From the NCBI GenBank assembly GCA_007695055.1, contig REEM01000110.1, positions 1 through 60,458 of the forward strand: a DNA stretch of 60,458 bases, given 5' to 3'. The number at the start of each line of letters is the position of its first letter. Within the stretch, counting starts at the first letter, position 1. A program made the position numbers and the translations under genes. The notes below the pieces were generated by a model, which saw only the letters and a list, made by a program, of their open reading frames with translations, had not been told where the DNA came from and made no database searches. Origin of the DNA: Spirochaetaceae bacterium. Its GTDB lineage: Bacteria; Spirochaetota; Spirochaetia; DSM-27196; SLAA01. This document shows, piece by piece, positions 9,103 through 20,312 of the stretch.

Positions 9103-12100
9103 GTGCAACCAGCAATACTTACTGCGTTTTTCGTTGGACGAGAAGAGGCCCAGACGGCGCTTAAGAACCTAAAGCGCAGGGGAAATCAACGTGTCGCGCT
9201 CATACACAAGGACTCGGGCGGCCGGGTGGAGACTCAGTCTCCGCTGCTGCAGCTTAGACTCCAGCGCGGCCTTCTTGCAGGGCATTCGCGGCTGCTTGCA
9301 ACCGATGAATCTGCACTCGTCCTGCAGGCCCCAATCGCTTCGTTGCAGAGTCCGGTGGCACAGCTGCGTGAGAGCGGTGATAGCCCGCCGCTGATCTTTG
9401 TCCTTAACCCCAAACACACCGGCATTGTCGACGACCTTGGCATTGTCGCCACACCGCTATCTCCAGTACAAATTCAGGAGCGCGCCGCGCATCTGGCCAG
9501 TACTAGCCAGGTGAGCCTCAAACCGGCCAAGGCCACGGTGCTGCTTGACCGGCTCAAGCACATGCGTGCGTGGATAGGACCGGTGTGCCGGGATCTGTCC
9601 GCGGCCGTCGCACTTGGGCAGCGTGCGACGCCCGTTGTTGAGTGGATTCTGGATAATCAGTACATCATTGACGGCAGCATTAGGGACGTGCAGCAGAATC
9701 TGTCACGCCGTTTCTACCGGGAGCTTCCGGTGTTGAGTGACGGGCCGTATCGCGGGTTACCTCGCATATACGGACTGGCACGGCAGATCGTTTCAGATAC
9801 CGGGCTGCGTCTTGATAGAGACACCATTGTTGCGTTCATAGAGGCGTACCAGTCGGTTGCTCCGCTGAGCACCGCGGAGCTGTGGGCAATTCCCCAGATG
9901 CTCCGGCTCTCACTTGTTGAAGGCATTGTCGCGCTGGCCTCCCGTGGTCTGACCGAGCTGCGAGACCGTGAGCTCGCCGACTTCTGGGCAAACAGACTGA
10001 TAACTGCTGGACGGCGAGACCCCAATCACCTGTTTCCTATGATGGCTGATCTGACCGAGCGCCATAGCACACCTAGTCCCCATTTTGCATTTCAGCTGCT
10101 GGACCATTTGTACGGAGAGGACTCTACCTCAGTACTGGTGCGGAGCTGGCTGGAACGGGCTTTTCAGCGGCCTATTGAGGATCTTAACGCCGGAGAACAG
10201 GACCGGCAGGCCAAGGAGCAGATTGCGGTTGGGAACGCCTTCACCAGTCTAAGGGAACTTGCGCAGGTAGACTGGAGAGATGTCTTTGAGCAAGTCAGTC
10301 ACATGGATCGGCTGCTGCGGCGGGATCCGGCCGGGGTTTATCCGGAAATGGATTTCGCGACACGCGACCGCTATCGGCGCGCAGTTGAGCAGTACTCACG
10401 CCGGTCCGGGAAGACGGAGCTGGAGGTCGCTCAGGCCTGTCTCGATTTGGCTTCCGAGAAGGCGACACACATAGGTGCCTATCTGGTTGGAGACGCCAAA
10501 GCGGTGCTGGCCCGCAGCTTCGGTGCCGACGAACCGCTCGGCGAGCGCCTGCGCGCCTGGGCCACCCGTCATCATACTGCGGTCTACCTCTTAGGAGTCG
10601 CCGCGGTCACTGCGCTCCTGGTTGCTTTGATTGTTCACTTTGGTCTGAACGGCCTTCCTGCAACTACCCGCGTTCTGTTCGCGCTCATTGCGCTGCTTCC
10701 GCTGAGCCAGCTTGCGGTGGAGATGGTGAACTACCTGGTCATGCGGCTCTTTCCGCCCCGTGCACTGTCAAAGATGAACTACAAAGAGTCGGGGATTCCT
10801 GACGCCTGTCGAACGCTGGTAGTTGTTCCCATGCTACTGGTGGACGAGCGCACAATTGACGAGCAGGTGGGCAAGCTCGAGATACGCTACCTGGCGAACC
10901 GGGACGCCAACCTGCTTTTCAGCCTGTTTACCGACTACATCGACTCAGATACTCAGGTCAGCGACAATGACGAACCCCTGCTGCAGCGTGCAATTGCCGG
11001 GCTTGAGGCATTGAACCGGCGCTATGGAGAGGATCGATTTCTCCTGCTCCACCGGCAGAGGGTCTGGAGCGGATCTGAACGCGCCTTCATTGGTTGGGAG
11101 CGCAAGCGCGGCAAGCTCGAGGAGCTCAACCGCCTCATTGATGGAACACGGCCCGAGGACGCTGAGCAGCTTGTCTACCTGGGTGACCCGGAGCGCCTGC
11201 GAGAGGTGCAGTTCGTTATCACGCTCGACAGTGATACCCAACTGCCAGCTGGCACTGCCCGCAGAATGGTTGAGACGCTGTCGCACCCGTTGAACCGACC
11301 GCAGATTGACGCCACAGGCGGCATAGCCGCCGGGTCTTACACCATTATACAGCCTCGCGTGAGTCCCTCTCTGCCGAGCACGAGCGGTTCCCCCTTCAGC
11401 AGACTTTTCTCGCAGGCGGTAGGTATAGACCCCTACACCCGTGTTATCTCGGACCTCAACCAGGATCTCACCGGCGAAGGCTCCTACCACGGAAAGGGCA
11501 TTTACGATGTACGGGCCTTCAGCCGGGTACTGTCGCAGCGTTTTCCTGAAGCCCGTCTGTTGAGCCATGACCTGATAGAGGGCGCCCACGTGCGGGTAGG
11601 GCTGGCGAGCGATATCGAGTTACTGGATGAGTTCCCGCAGGACTATCTGAGCTATACCACGCGGCAGCACCGCTGGATCCGGGGCGACTGGCAGATTGCG
11701 GACTGGATCTTACCCCGCGTCCCGGGTGCAGCTGGCACACATGCACCAAACTCTCTGTCCTGGTTCAACCGTTGGAAGATAACGGACAACCTACGCCGTA
11801 GTCTCATTGCTCCGGCGAGTCTGGCCCTGCTTGGGGTGGCGTGGTTTGGTACGCCGGGGACAGCCCTCATAGCCTCCATGGTCGTTGCGGCCCAGCTGCT
11901 CTTTAATACCCTCATGCCGCCACTTACCATGGCCACCACCCGTGACGGCTTCAAGTCACTCTCGCTCTCGACACTGGGCCACGACCTGCTGCGGACGCTC
12001 GCAGAGGCCTCTCTGATACCACACCAGAGCCTGCTGGCTGCCGACGCCATTGTTCGTGTGGCCTATCGTCGTCTGATATCTCACAGAAACCTGCTGGAGT

Positions 12101-15100
12101 GGACCGTCAAGCGGCCGAAGTCTCGCGCTTCCCTCACTCCCTTGGCCGGACTGTTTGTAAGTCTTGGACTCACAACCGTGGTGAGCGCCTTCGCCGGGTG
12201 GGCACTGTTCACCTGGGTGCCTGGGAGCGCTCTGTTTGCCGCGCCCTGGCTGGCGGTCTGGGTAGGCTCCCCACTCACGGTCTGGTTGCTGAGCCGCAGA
12301 CCCTCGGCACGGTCGCGTGAGGGGGCGCTTCCCGCAAATGATGTGCGGTTCCTGCGCACGGTAGCACGTCGAACCTGGCGCTACTATGACGATTTCGTCA
12401 CAAGCGAGAGTTCCTGGCTGCCTCCGGACAACTACCAGATTTCACACCAGAACCAGCTGGCTATGCGCACCAGCCCTACCAATATCGGCCTTTGGTTGCT
12501 CAGTGCAGCAGGCGCACGGGATTTCGGTTATCTGAGCGGCGACCAAGTCATTGACAGGCTGTCGGACTCAATGAAGACCATTGCTGGCATGGAGCGTTTT
12601 GCGGGCCATTTGCTGAACTGGTATGACATTCAGACACTGCAGCCACTTGAACCCCGCTACGTGTCGACTGTGGACAGCGGCAACCTGCTGGGCTCGCTCT
12701 GGTCACTCGAGCACGGGCTCAAGGCGATCATTGACAGCTCCGTTCTGGATGCGTCGGCGGCTGCGGGTTTGCTGGACACGGTGGAGATACTGAGAGAGAG
12801 CACCGTTGGCGGAAGCCCGCTCGGCAGACTCCCGGCAGGCACGAGTACCGGAGAGCGCTCACTCCATGACAGACTCAGGAAGCTGACCAATCTGCTCTCA
12901 CCTGAGTCTGAGAACACCACCGATGCCGTCCTGGTATTGCGGCAGGTACAGGGGCTCGTTGACGAGATCTCGCTCGGAGCAAATACAGCAGGCGCAGCGG
13001 ACACCGCGGGTACCGCAGGCGCAGCAGACATCGCAGACACCCCCGAGTCTGCCCAGCCGTCTGCCTACTGGCTGGGGCAGGTGAAGAGCCAGGTATCGGC
13101 CTGGCTCGCGAGCTGCGACCGCTACCTGAGATGGGTTGAGATTGCTGGCGAGCGCAGCCCCGACGACCTTAAGCTGCTTGGCGAGGACGCCGTTGAGCTT
13201 ATCCGTCACGACTTGAAGCGTGCACCGTCGCTGACTCGGCTTGCTACTGGCGACATCGCCTCTATTCATATGTTGTCAGAAAAGCGAAAGCTACCGGAAG
13301 TGGCCGAAAGCCGCCTTGCACCATGGATAGACCGAGTGATACAGGCCTTCCAAGAATCTCAGTGGATGGCCGGTGAAAAACTTGCTATGGCCCGGCAGCT
13401 CATAGGAGATGTGCGGAAGTTCTCTGCGTCCATGGACATGCGCTTTCTCTATGACCCACGGTGCAAGCTCTTTCGTATTGGCTTTAACGTGAGCGAGCAC
13501 CGCCCGGATAGCGCGCACTATGACCTGCTTGCAAGCGAGGCGCGACTCGGCAGCTTTGTTGCGGTTGCACGGGGTGAGGTACCAATTGAACACTGGTTCT
13601 CCATGGGACGTCCGCACGCGAGCATTGGCCGTCGCCACGTTCTGCTCAGCTGGACCGGAACCATGTTTGAGTACCTCATGCCGCTGTTGCTGCTGCGCTC
13701 CTACGAGAACTCGCTGCTGGACAAGGCCGCCGCCGAGGCGGTAGCAATACAAATTGAGTACGGCCGCAAACGCCGCCTTCCGTGGGGCATTTCGGAGTCG
13801 GCATTCTCGGACCTGGACATCAACAAGACCTATCAGTACAAGGCCTTTGGTATTCCACGACTTGGACTGAAGCGGGGAGTGGACAAGGAACTGGTTGTAG
13901 CACCCTATGCGTGTTTGCTCGCGCTGGGGATAGCGACCAAGGCAACGCTGAAGAACCTTCGGCGGCTGGGTGCCCTGGGGCTGCTGAACGAGTACGGCTA
14001 TTACGACGCCATTGATTACAGTCGTCAGGCGAACCGTGAAGGCAAGCGCGGCGTGTTGGTGCAGACCTACATGTCGCACCATGAAGGAATGAGCTTTCTT
14101 GCATTAAACAACTTCCTGCATGCAGGCGTAGTGCGAACTCATTTCCACCAAGACCCGCGCGTGCGCGCGTTTGAGCCTCTGCTGCACGAGAGCATCCCGA
14201 CAGGTTTGTCGCGATATCTGACGACACGTGCTCCGGAAACCGTGGTGGAGAGCGTGAGCGAGTTCTCACCGGTGGTCAGCCGGTTTGACACGCCCAATAC
14301 CACCAGGCCAAAAACCCAGCTTCTGGGCAACGGGCACTACTCACTCATGCTCACCAACGCTGGTGGTGGATACAGCCAATGGGGCAACGTTGAGTTGAAC
14401 CGCTGGCGAGCCGACACCACCCGCGATGCGGGTGGTCTGCTCTGCTATATCCACGAACCCGAGGCCAGCCGACTCTGGTCCAACACCTACCACCCTGTCA
14501 ACGGAAAGTTTGAGTCGTACAGCGCCGACTTCACGGCCGACCGTGCCGTGATTCGCCGCATTGACAACGGAATTGACGTCAAGACCGAGATCGTTGTCTC
14601 GCCTGAGGATGACGTAGAGATACGACGCATCACGCTCACCAACAGGTCGCTCCGCAGCCGCCGTCTCGAGCTCACGAGCTACATCGAACTCTCACTCGCA
14701 CCGCACCGGCAGGATCTTCAGCATCCGGCCTTCAACAAGTTGTTCATTCAGACCGAGGCAATTCCGGAACACCAAGCCCTCATTGCGTATCGCCGCCCTC
14801 GCCGCGAGGATGATGCACCGGTCTTTGCGGGCCACCGGCTGAGCTACCACAACGCAGAGGATGCGGAGAACGCCGAGCTGCGTTTTGAGACCGACCGTGC
14901 TGCCTTTATTGGACGTGGGCACGGCTTGGAGAATCCGGTGGGGGCAGTATCCGAGCCGGGCGGAGGGCAGGGCTATGTGCTTGACCCAATTCTCAGTCTG
15001 CGCGCAGGTGTGGCTTTGGCTCCCGGCGAGCAGCAGCAGATCTCCCTCATTCTGGTCGCGGGCGAGTCACGGCAGCTTGTTCTTGATCTGTTGGACAAGT

Positions 15101-18100
15101 ATGACGACCCGCATGCAATTGAACGGGCAATGGACTTTGCCTGGGCTTCGGCACAGATAGAGTTGCGCTCACTCCGAATACAGCCGGATGAGGCGCGCCG
15201 CTTCCAGCAGATTGCGAGTCACTTGCTTATTCCCAACTCCCGAATGCGCGCGACGACACAGCTCATTGTGGAGAACCGCAAAGGTCAGTCTGCTTTGTGG
15301 CCCTATGGGATTTCGGGAGATGTACCGATTGTCCTTCTCAGCATAGCCGACATTCGGGATGTCGGACTGGTTCTTCAAATGCTGCGTGCGCACTCCTACT
15401 GGCTTTTGCGCGGTTTCGCTGCCGACCTGGTGATACTGAACGAGGAGGCAAGTGGGTACGAGAACCCGCTCCGCACCCATCTTGAAGGGTTGGTGCGAGG
15501 ACATGGCCCTGGAGCATTTTTGGTTGGCGCGGATCAAGTACCGCATGAGGATCTTGTGCTGCTGAACGCAGCAGCTCGTGTGGTACTGGTAGCCGCCCGT
15601 GGTTCATTGCCACAGCAACTGGGGGTTGCGGTGGGTATTTCTGAGCTTCCGGCGCTCTTTGCCGGAAAGCGGACGGCCGCCTATGCTTCGGCCGAGCTTC
15701 CTTTCATGGAGCTTCATTACTTCAACGGTCTCGGTGGTTTCGCTGACGGTGGGCGTGAGTACGTCATCTATCTGGGCGCGGGGGCTCAGACCCCGGCACC
15801 CTGGGTCAACATTATGGCCAACCCAAGCTTTGGAACGCTGGTAGGCGAGACCGGAGCAGGCTTTAGCTGGTACGGCAACAGTCAACGCAACCGTCTCAAT
15901 GACTGGTCCAATGATCCGGTCGTTGATCCTGCCTCCGAGGCAATCTACATTCGTGACGAGGAAAGTGGGGCGTACTGGTCTCCGACGGCTTCACCAATTC
16001 GGGAGAACTCCGCCTACCGCGCGCGGCACGGGGCCGGATACACCGTATTCGAGCACAACAGCCACGGCATAGAGCAGGAACTGACGGTCTTTGTACCACT
16101 GGATGCAGACGGCGGTGAGCCGCTCAAGCTGCAACGGCTACGCCTGAAGAATACCGGTCAGAGGGTGCGAACGCTTTCTGTGACTCACTACCTGGAGTGG
16201 ACCTTGGGTGAGAACCGGGAGTCCTCGGGAATGCATGTTACGACTTCTTGGGATGATAGTATTTCCGCTCTCCTGGCTCGCAACCGCTATCACCCCGAGT
16301 ACGGGGAGCGTCTGGCCTTTGCTGCAATGACACCCGAGGCAAGCTCGTACAGCGCAGACCGTACAAGCTTCCTGGGAAGAAACCGTTCACCAGCGCGGCC
16401 GGTAGCCATGGAGCGCACCGCCCTTTCATTGCGGGTTGGCGCAGGCTTTGACCCGTGCTCGGCGCTGCAAACCACGGTCTCGGTAGCCCCTGGAGCCACC
16501 GCCGAGCTTGTCATTATGGTGGGCGAGGGCGAGTCACTTGCGCAGGTACGGGAGCTCGTGCTTGCCTATAGGAGCGCGGCCGCCTTTGAGACCGCACTGC
16601 TGCGAACACAGGCATGGTGGGACGAGCTACTAGGAACGGTAGAGGTAGAGACTCCAGAGCATGCGGCGAACTTTCTCATTAACCGTTGGCTGCTGTATCA
16701 AAGCTTGAGCTGCCGCATGTGGGGACGCTCCGCTACCTACCAGTCAGGCGGAGCCTTTGGATTTCGGGATCAACTGCAGGACTCCATGGCCTTTGTCTAT
16801 GCCCGCCCGGAAATTGCGCGTGAGCAAATTCTGGTGGCCGCGTCGCGGCAGTTTGCCGAGGGTGATGTGCAGCACTGGTGGCATCCACCCGGGGGCGCAG
16901 GAATTCGTTCTCGCATCTCCGACGATCTCCTTTGGCTCCCGTATGTGGTTGCACACTACATACGGGTTACCGGCGACCACACGGTACTTTCAGAGCAGGC
17001 GCCCTTCCTTGACGCGCCGCAGCTGGAAGCGTCGGAGCATGAAGTGTTCTCCATGCCGAATGTCGGCTCCGAGCATGCTACGATTTTCGAACACTGCAAG
17101 CGGGCAGTAGAGCGGGGGCTCACAAGCGGCCCGCATGGGTTGCCGCTGATGGGCACCGGCGACTGGAACGACGGTATGAACCTTGTTGGCGCCGAGGGCA
17201 CCGGCGAGAGCGTCTGGCTTGCCTGGTTCCTGGTAGTTGTCTTGCATGGCATGCAGGAGCTGTGCGCCCTTCAAGGCGAGGTGCAGCTGGGCCGCTCCTA
17301 TGAGCAAAAGAGAGCAGCCTTGATAGGGCGTGTAGAGGCGACGGCGTGGGACGGTGATTGGTACCTGCGGGCATTCTTTGACAACGGCATGCCACTCGGG
17401 TCGGCGGCAAACTCTGAGGCAAGAATAGACTCCTTGCCCCAGTCCTGGGCACGTTTGAGTGGTGCTGGCAATGAGAGCCGCACGCAGACAGCCATGGAGT
17501 CAGCCTGGGAGCAGCTCGTGCGCCCGGATGAGGCCTTGGTTTTGCTCTTTGATCCGCCCTTTGACGTGAGTGAGCCGTCACCCGGTTACATCCGAGGCTA
17601 TCCGCCCGGCGTGCGCGAGAACGGCGGGCAGTACACGCATGCCGCACTCTGGTTTGCCATGGCCATGGCGCGTGGTGGCGACGGCGAGCGGGCGGCGGAA
17701 ATGCTGCGGCTGCTGAACCCTATTGAGCAAACTCGGGACCAGGAGGCGGCGTGGCGCTACGGGGTTGAGCCCTACGTGATAGCGGCGGACGTCTACCGCT
17801 TACCGGGCCGAATTGGTCGTGGTGGCTGGTCGTGGTATACCGGCTCGGCGGCATGGATGTACCGGGCATGGCTTGAGGAGGTGATAGGACTGCAGATCCG
17901 CGCCGACGAAATGCGTCTGGATCCGGTTATCCCGGCATGGTGGGACGGCTTTAGCCTGCGATATCGTCATGGTTCGGCCGTCTACGAGGTGCAGGTGAAA
18001 AACCCGCACCACTGCGAACGAGGCGTGGCGAGCATAGAGATGAATGGACAGCCGGTGGCTGGCTGCGTCATTGGCCTGGAGCGCCACCCGGTACTGCACC

Positions 18101-18159
18101 AGGTTCTTGTGATCATGGGCGATCCGGAACGAGTTTTAGGCCTCGAGCACGTCAGGTAA
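9103..18159 (+). CDS. ndvB: Cyclic beta-1,2-glucan synthase (GT84 / glucoamylase-like domain / GH94)
   Basis: 3018 aa; VITLDSDTQLPAGTARRMVETLSHPLNRP, WRYYDDFVTSESSWLPPDNYQ...TSPTNIGL, C-terminal GH94 region with LMGTGDWNDGMNLVG and GRIGRGGWSWYTGSAAWMYR. Confidence 0.93.
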   Translation: MQPAILTAFFVGREEAQTALKNLKRRGNQRVALIHKDSGGRVETQSPLLQLRLQRGLLAGHSRLLATDESALVLQAPIASLQSPVAQLRESGDSPPLIFVLNPKHTGIVDDLGIVATPLSPVQIQERAAHLASTSQVSLKPAKATVLLDRLKHMRAWIGPVCRDLSAAVALGQRATPVVEWILDNQYIIDGSIRDVQQNLSRRFYRELPVLSDGPYRGLPRIYGLARQIVSDTGLRLDRDTIVAFIEAYQSVAPLSTAELWAIPQMLRLSLVEGIVALASRGLTELRDRELADFWANRLITAGRRDPNHLFPMMADLTERHSTPSPHFAFQLLDHLYGEDSTSVLVRSWLERAFQRPIEDLNAGEQDRQAKEQIAVGNAFTSLRELAQVDWRDVFEQVSHMDRLLRRDPAGVYPEMDFATRDRYRRAVEQYSRRSGKTELEVAQACLDLASEKATHIGAYLVGDAKAVLARSFGADEPLGERLRAWATRHHTAVYLLGVAAVTALLVALIVHFGLNGLPATTRVLFALIALLPLSQLAVEMVNYLVMRLFPPRALSKMNYKESGIPDACRTLVVVPMLLVDERTIDEQVGKLEIRYLANRDANLLFSLFTDYIDSDTQVSDNDEPLLQRAIAGLEALNRRYGEDRFLLLHRQRVWSGSERAFIGWERKRGKLEELNRLIDGTRPEDAEQLVYLGDPERLREVQFVITLDSDTQLPAGTARRMVETLSHPLNRPQIDATGGIAAGSYTIIQPRVSPSLPSTSGSPFSRLFSQAVGIDPYTRVISDLNQDLTGEGSYHGKGIYDVRAFSRVLSQRFPEARLLSHDLIEGAHVRVGLASDIELLDEFPQDYLSYTTRQHRWIRGDWQIADWILPRVPGAAGTHAPNSLSWFNRWKITDNLRRSLIAPASLALLGVAWFGTPGTALIASMVVAAQLLFNTLMPPLTMATTRDGFKSLSLSTLGHDLLRTLAEASLIPHQSLLAADAIVRVAYRRLISHRNLLEWTVKRPKSRASLTPLAGLFVSLGLTTVVSAFAGWALFTWVPGSALFAAPWLAVWVGSPLTVWLLSRRPSARSREGALPANDVRFLRTVARRTWRYYDDFVTSESSWLPPDNYQISHQNQLAMRTSPTNIGLWLLSAAGARDFGYLSGDQVIDRLSDSMKTIAGMERFAGHLLNWYDIQTLQPLEPRYVSTVDSGNLLGSLWSLEHGLKAIIDSSVLDASAAAGLLDTVEILRESTVGGSPLGRLPAGTSTGERSLHDRLRKLTNLLSPESENTTDAVLVLRQVQGLVDEISLGANTAGAADTAGTAGAADIADTPESAQPSAYWLGQVKSQVSAWLASCDRYLRWVEIAGERSPDDLKLLGEDAVELIRHDLKRAPSLTRLATGDIASIHMLSEKRKLPEVAESRLAPWIDRVIQAFQESQWMAGEKLAMARQLIGDVRKFSASMDMRFLYDPRCKLFRIGFNVSEHRPDSAHYDLLASEARLGSFVAVARGEVPIEHWFSMGRPHASIGRRHVLLSWTGTMFEYLMPLLLLRSYENSLLDKAAAEAVAIQIEYGRKRRLPWGISESAFSDLDINKTYQYKAFGIPRLGLKRGVDKELVVAPYACLLALGIATKATLKNLRRLGALGLLNEYGYYDAIDYSRQANREGKRGVLVQTYMSHHEGMSFLALNNFLHAGVVRTHFHQDPRVRAFEPLLHESIPTGLSRYLTTRAPETVVESVSEFSPVVSRFDTPNTTRPKTQLLGNGHYSLMLTNAGGGYSQWGNVELNRWRADTTRDAGGLLCYIHEPEASRLWSNTYHPVNGKFESYSADFTADRAVIRRIDNGIDVKTEIVVSPEDDVEIRRITLTNRSLRSRRLELTSYIELSLAPHRQDLQHPAFNKLFIQTEAIPEHQALIAYRRPRREDDAPVFAGHRLSYHNAEDAENAELRFETDRAAFIGRGHGLENPVGAVSEPGGGQGYVLDPILSLRAGVALAPGEQQQISLILVAGESRQLVLDLLDKYDDPHAIERAMDFAWASAQIELRSLRIQPDEARRFQQIASHLLIPNSRMRATTQLIVENRKGQSALWPYGISGDVPIVLLSIADIRDVGLVLQMLRAHSYWLLRGFAADLVILNEEASGYENPLRTHLEGLVRGHGPGAFLVGADQVPHEDLVLLNAAARVVLVAARGSLPQQLGVAVGISELPALFAGKRTAAYASAELPFMELHYFNGLGGFADGGREYVIYLGAGAQTPAPWVNIMANPSFGTLVGETGAGFSWYGNSQRNRLNDWSNDPVVDPASEAIYIRDEESGAYWSPTASPIRENSAYRARHGAGYTVFEHNSHGIEQELTVFVPLDADGGEPLKLQRLRLKNTGQRVRTLSVTHYLEWTLGENRESSGMHVTTSWDDSISALLARNRYHPEYGERLAFAAMTPEASSYSADRTSFLGRNRSPARPVAMERTALSLRVGAGFDPCSALQTTVSVAPGATAELVIMVGEGESLAQVRELVLAYRSAAAFETALLRTQAWWDELLGTVEVETPEHAANFLINRWLLYQSLSCRMWGRSATYQSGGAFGFRDQLQDSMAFVYARPEIAREQILVAASRQFAEGDVQHWWHPPGGAGIRSRISDDLLWLPYVVAHYIRVTGDHTVLSEQAPFLDAPQLEASEHEVFSMPNVGSEHATIFEHCKRAVERGLTSGPHGLPLMGTGDWNDGMNLVGAEGTGESVWLAWFLVVVLHGMQELCALQGEVQLGRSYEQKRAALIGRVEATAWDGDWYLRAFFDNGMPLGSAANSEARIDSLPQSWARLSGAGNESRTQTAMESAWEQLVRPDEALVLLFDPPFDVSEPSPGYIRGYPPGVRENGGQYTHAALWFAMAMARGGDGERAAEMLRLLNPIEQTRDQEAAWRYGVEPYVIAADVYRLPGRIGRGGWSWYTGSAAWMYRAWLEEVIGLQIRADEMRLDPVIPAWWDGFSLRYRHGSAVYEVQVKNPHHCERGVASIEMNGQPVAGCVIGLERHPVLHQVLVIMGDPERVLGLEHVR

Positions 18160-18870
18160 TAGGCGGGCGAACTCGGTTCTCACAACCTCGTAGCACTCGC
18201 ACACCCGAGCCTCGAGTCCTGGACGGTCCAGCACCGTAATGTGGCCGCGTTGGTAGTTTATGAGCCCGGCTTTTTGAAGCTTGCCTGCGGCCTCGGTTAC
18301 TCCTTCACGCCGAACGCCGAGCATGTTGGCTATGAGTTCCTGGGTCATGCTGAGCTCATTAGACGGCAAGCGGTCCAGGCTCAGGAGGAGCCAGCGACAG
18401 AGTTGTTGATCTACAGAGTGGTGTCGGTTACAGACCGCGGTCTGGGCCATTTGAGTGAGCAGTGCTAAGGTGTACCGTAAGAGCAGGTGCTGCACGGCGC
18501 CCGAACGGGCGAACTCCGCATTTAGTATCGATCCCTTCAAGCGGTATGCGTGCCCAGCGCTCTGCACTACTGCACGGTTTGGCATGGTCTGCCCGCCCAT
18601 GAACAGCGCAATTCCGACAATCCCTTCCTTACCGACGACCGCAATCTCTGCGGACGCTCCGTCTTCCATAACATATAAAAGCGACACAATAGAGTCGGTG
18701 GGGAAGTAGACCCAGTCGAGTTGGCCTCCTGATTCATAGAGCACCTCACCAAGTGGCAGTGGTACCAGCTCCAGGTACTCGGCAATGCGCTCGTACTCCG
18801 GCCTTTTCAGAACGGCAAGAAGACGGTTTTCACGCGGTGCGGGTTTCGAGTCCTGGCTTAGTTCGGACAT
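18136..18870 (-). CDS. Crp/Fnr-family transcriptional regulator
   Basis: cNMP-binding-like fold with C-terminal HTH SMTQELIANMLGVRREGVTEAAGKLQKAGLI; SD GGAGG; 3' end overlaps the convergent 3' end of ndvB by 24 nt. Confidence 0.85.
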   Translation of the reverse strand: MSELSQDSKPAPRENRLLAVLKRPEYERIAEYLELVPLPLGEVLYESGGQLDWVYFPTDSIVSLLYVMEDGASAEIAVVGKEGIVGIALFMGGQTMPNRAVVQSAGHAYRLKGSILNAEFARSGAVQHLLLRYTLALLTQMAQTAVCNRHHSVDQQLCRWLLLSLDRLPSNELSMTQELIANMLGVRREGVTEAAGKLQKAGLINYQRGHITVLDRPGLEARVCECYEVVRTEFARLLPDVLEA

Positions 18871-18974
18871 TGCACGGCCTCCAATCGGAAAAGTAGTAGG
18901 TGGGGAAAAAAGAATCAAGTGAAGCTCATGCAGCAGCTTGCGCAGAGGTCGGCATGTACAGGGCCATCGCAGTG

Positions 18975-20270
18975 TCAGCCAACAGTCGAGGCCAGTTCCC
19001 CGGCCGCCCGAATGCCGGAGAGATAGGCTCCGTGTGTGGTTGCCGGGTGTTGTCGGTGGGTGTGTTCACCGGCAAAGAAGAGGCGTCCGTCAACCGGTGC
19101 CGCAAGGTGTTTGTAGGCTTTGGGAGTCAGGCCTGGGGTGAGGGAGGAGTAGGAGCCGTGCGTGAAGGGGTCGCTGCCCCAGCGTGTTATGAGGTAGGCG
19201 CGCGGTTCCGGCACCGAGTTCTTATACATGTGGCCAAGCACGCTAAGTGCAGAGCTTAACACCTGTTCATCACTCCAGTCTTCAATGTGGCGTCCAAAGC
19301 GGCCTGCATTAAAGCCCAGGAGCACCGGCTCTCCAGTTGCCGGAAACAGGTTGAGCCACTCACACCATTCCCCCTTGTTCTCCGAGATGTGCCCAAGCAG
19401 GTGCACATCCTTCTCCCAGAAAACATGGTCAAACTGCAGATAGAGCTTGTTGAGTACACCAAAACCCATGCGCTTAACGACGCGCTCCTTTTTGGGAGGC
19501 AAGGGTGGGTCAAATGCAATGTCGCCTGTCTTAAGGACGCCGAGTGGCACCGCCACCACCGCCGCATTGCTCTGGAATGAAGCTGTCTCGGTGCTGACCC
19601 TTACACCGTTCTGCGACACAGATACACCCTTAACCACCTGCCCAAGACGGACATCAATGTCCTGGGCGATATACTGACTCAGCGCATCATAACCGTTGGG
19701 GAGCAGCACATCCGGCCCCTTATACTCCTCTGCATCGTCAAACCAGAATAGTGACAGCTCGCCAAGGTCGGCGGCGTACTCTTGTTCAATGCTAGAGTTC
19801 AGCACATAGTTGATTAGAGGGAGTTCCGATGCCGGAGTGTTCTTCTTTTTCAGGTGCTGCTCAAGGGCCGTCTGAATTGAGCAGTCCTTGTCGTAGTCGG
19901 CCTGCCAAGCCGCTATCTTTTTGTGGAGGCGCTCCATGGTCTTGTTGACCTGGCGGTTCTCGTCTTTGCTTAGCCGCCCACCGCTGCTCGTATAGCGGAC
20001 AGTGTTCAGGTAGTCGGTCTCAACACGCCGGGCCCCAATTTCCTTTGCGAGTTCATTCAACGGGTTGCCGCGCTTGTGGTGTATCCAGGAAGCACCAAGA
20101 TCCAGCGGAAGACCAAGCGACCTGTCGGTCCAAATGCGCCCGCCAATCCGCTCACGGGCCTCAAAAACTATGACCCGGTAGCCTTTGCGAGTGAGCTCAC
20201 GCGCAGCGCTCAGGCCCGCAATACCAGCACCAATAACGACTACATCGCTCTTCTCAAGCTTTTCGTTCAT
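18975..20270 (-). CDS. Flavin-containing monoamine oxidase family protein
   Basis: VVVIGAGIAGLSAARELTRKGYRVIVFEARERIGGRIWTD dinucleotide motif; LFFAGEHT C-terminal motif. Confidence 0.9.
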   Translation of the reverse strand: MNEKLEKSDVVVIGAGIAGLSAARELTRKGYRVIVFEARERIGGRIWTDRSLGLPLDLGASWIHHKRGNPLNELAKEIGARRVETDYLNTVRYTSSGGRLSKDENRQVNKTMERLHKKIAAWQADYDKDCSIQTALEQHLKKKNTPASELPLINYVLNSSIEQEYAADLGELSLFWFDDAEEYKGPDVLLPNGYDALSQYIAQDIDVRLGQVVKGVSVSQNGVRVSTETASFQSNAAVVAVPLGVLKTGDIAFDPPLPPKKERVVKRMGFGVLNKLYLQFDHVFWEKDVHLLGHISENKGEWCEWLNLFPATGEPVLLGFNAGRFGRHIEDWSDEQVLSSALSVLGHMYKNSVPEPRAYLITRWGSDPFTHGSYSSLTPGLTPKAYKHLAAPVDGRLFFAGEHTHRQHPATTHGAYLSGIRAAGELASTVG

Positions 20271-20312
20271 TGCATTATGCTCCTACTACTGCACCCTGCG
20301 ACGATCTTAAGC

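Noticed and set aside
13291-14082. 263-aa and other long minus-strand ORFs inside ndvB
   Set aside because: Antisense to an intact glycosyltransferase frame; no SD or protein-like motifs
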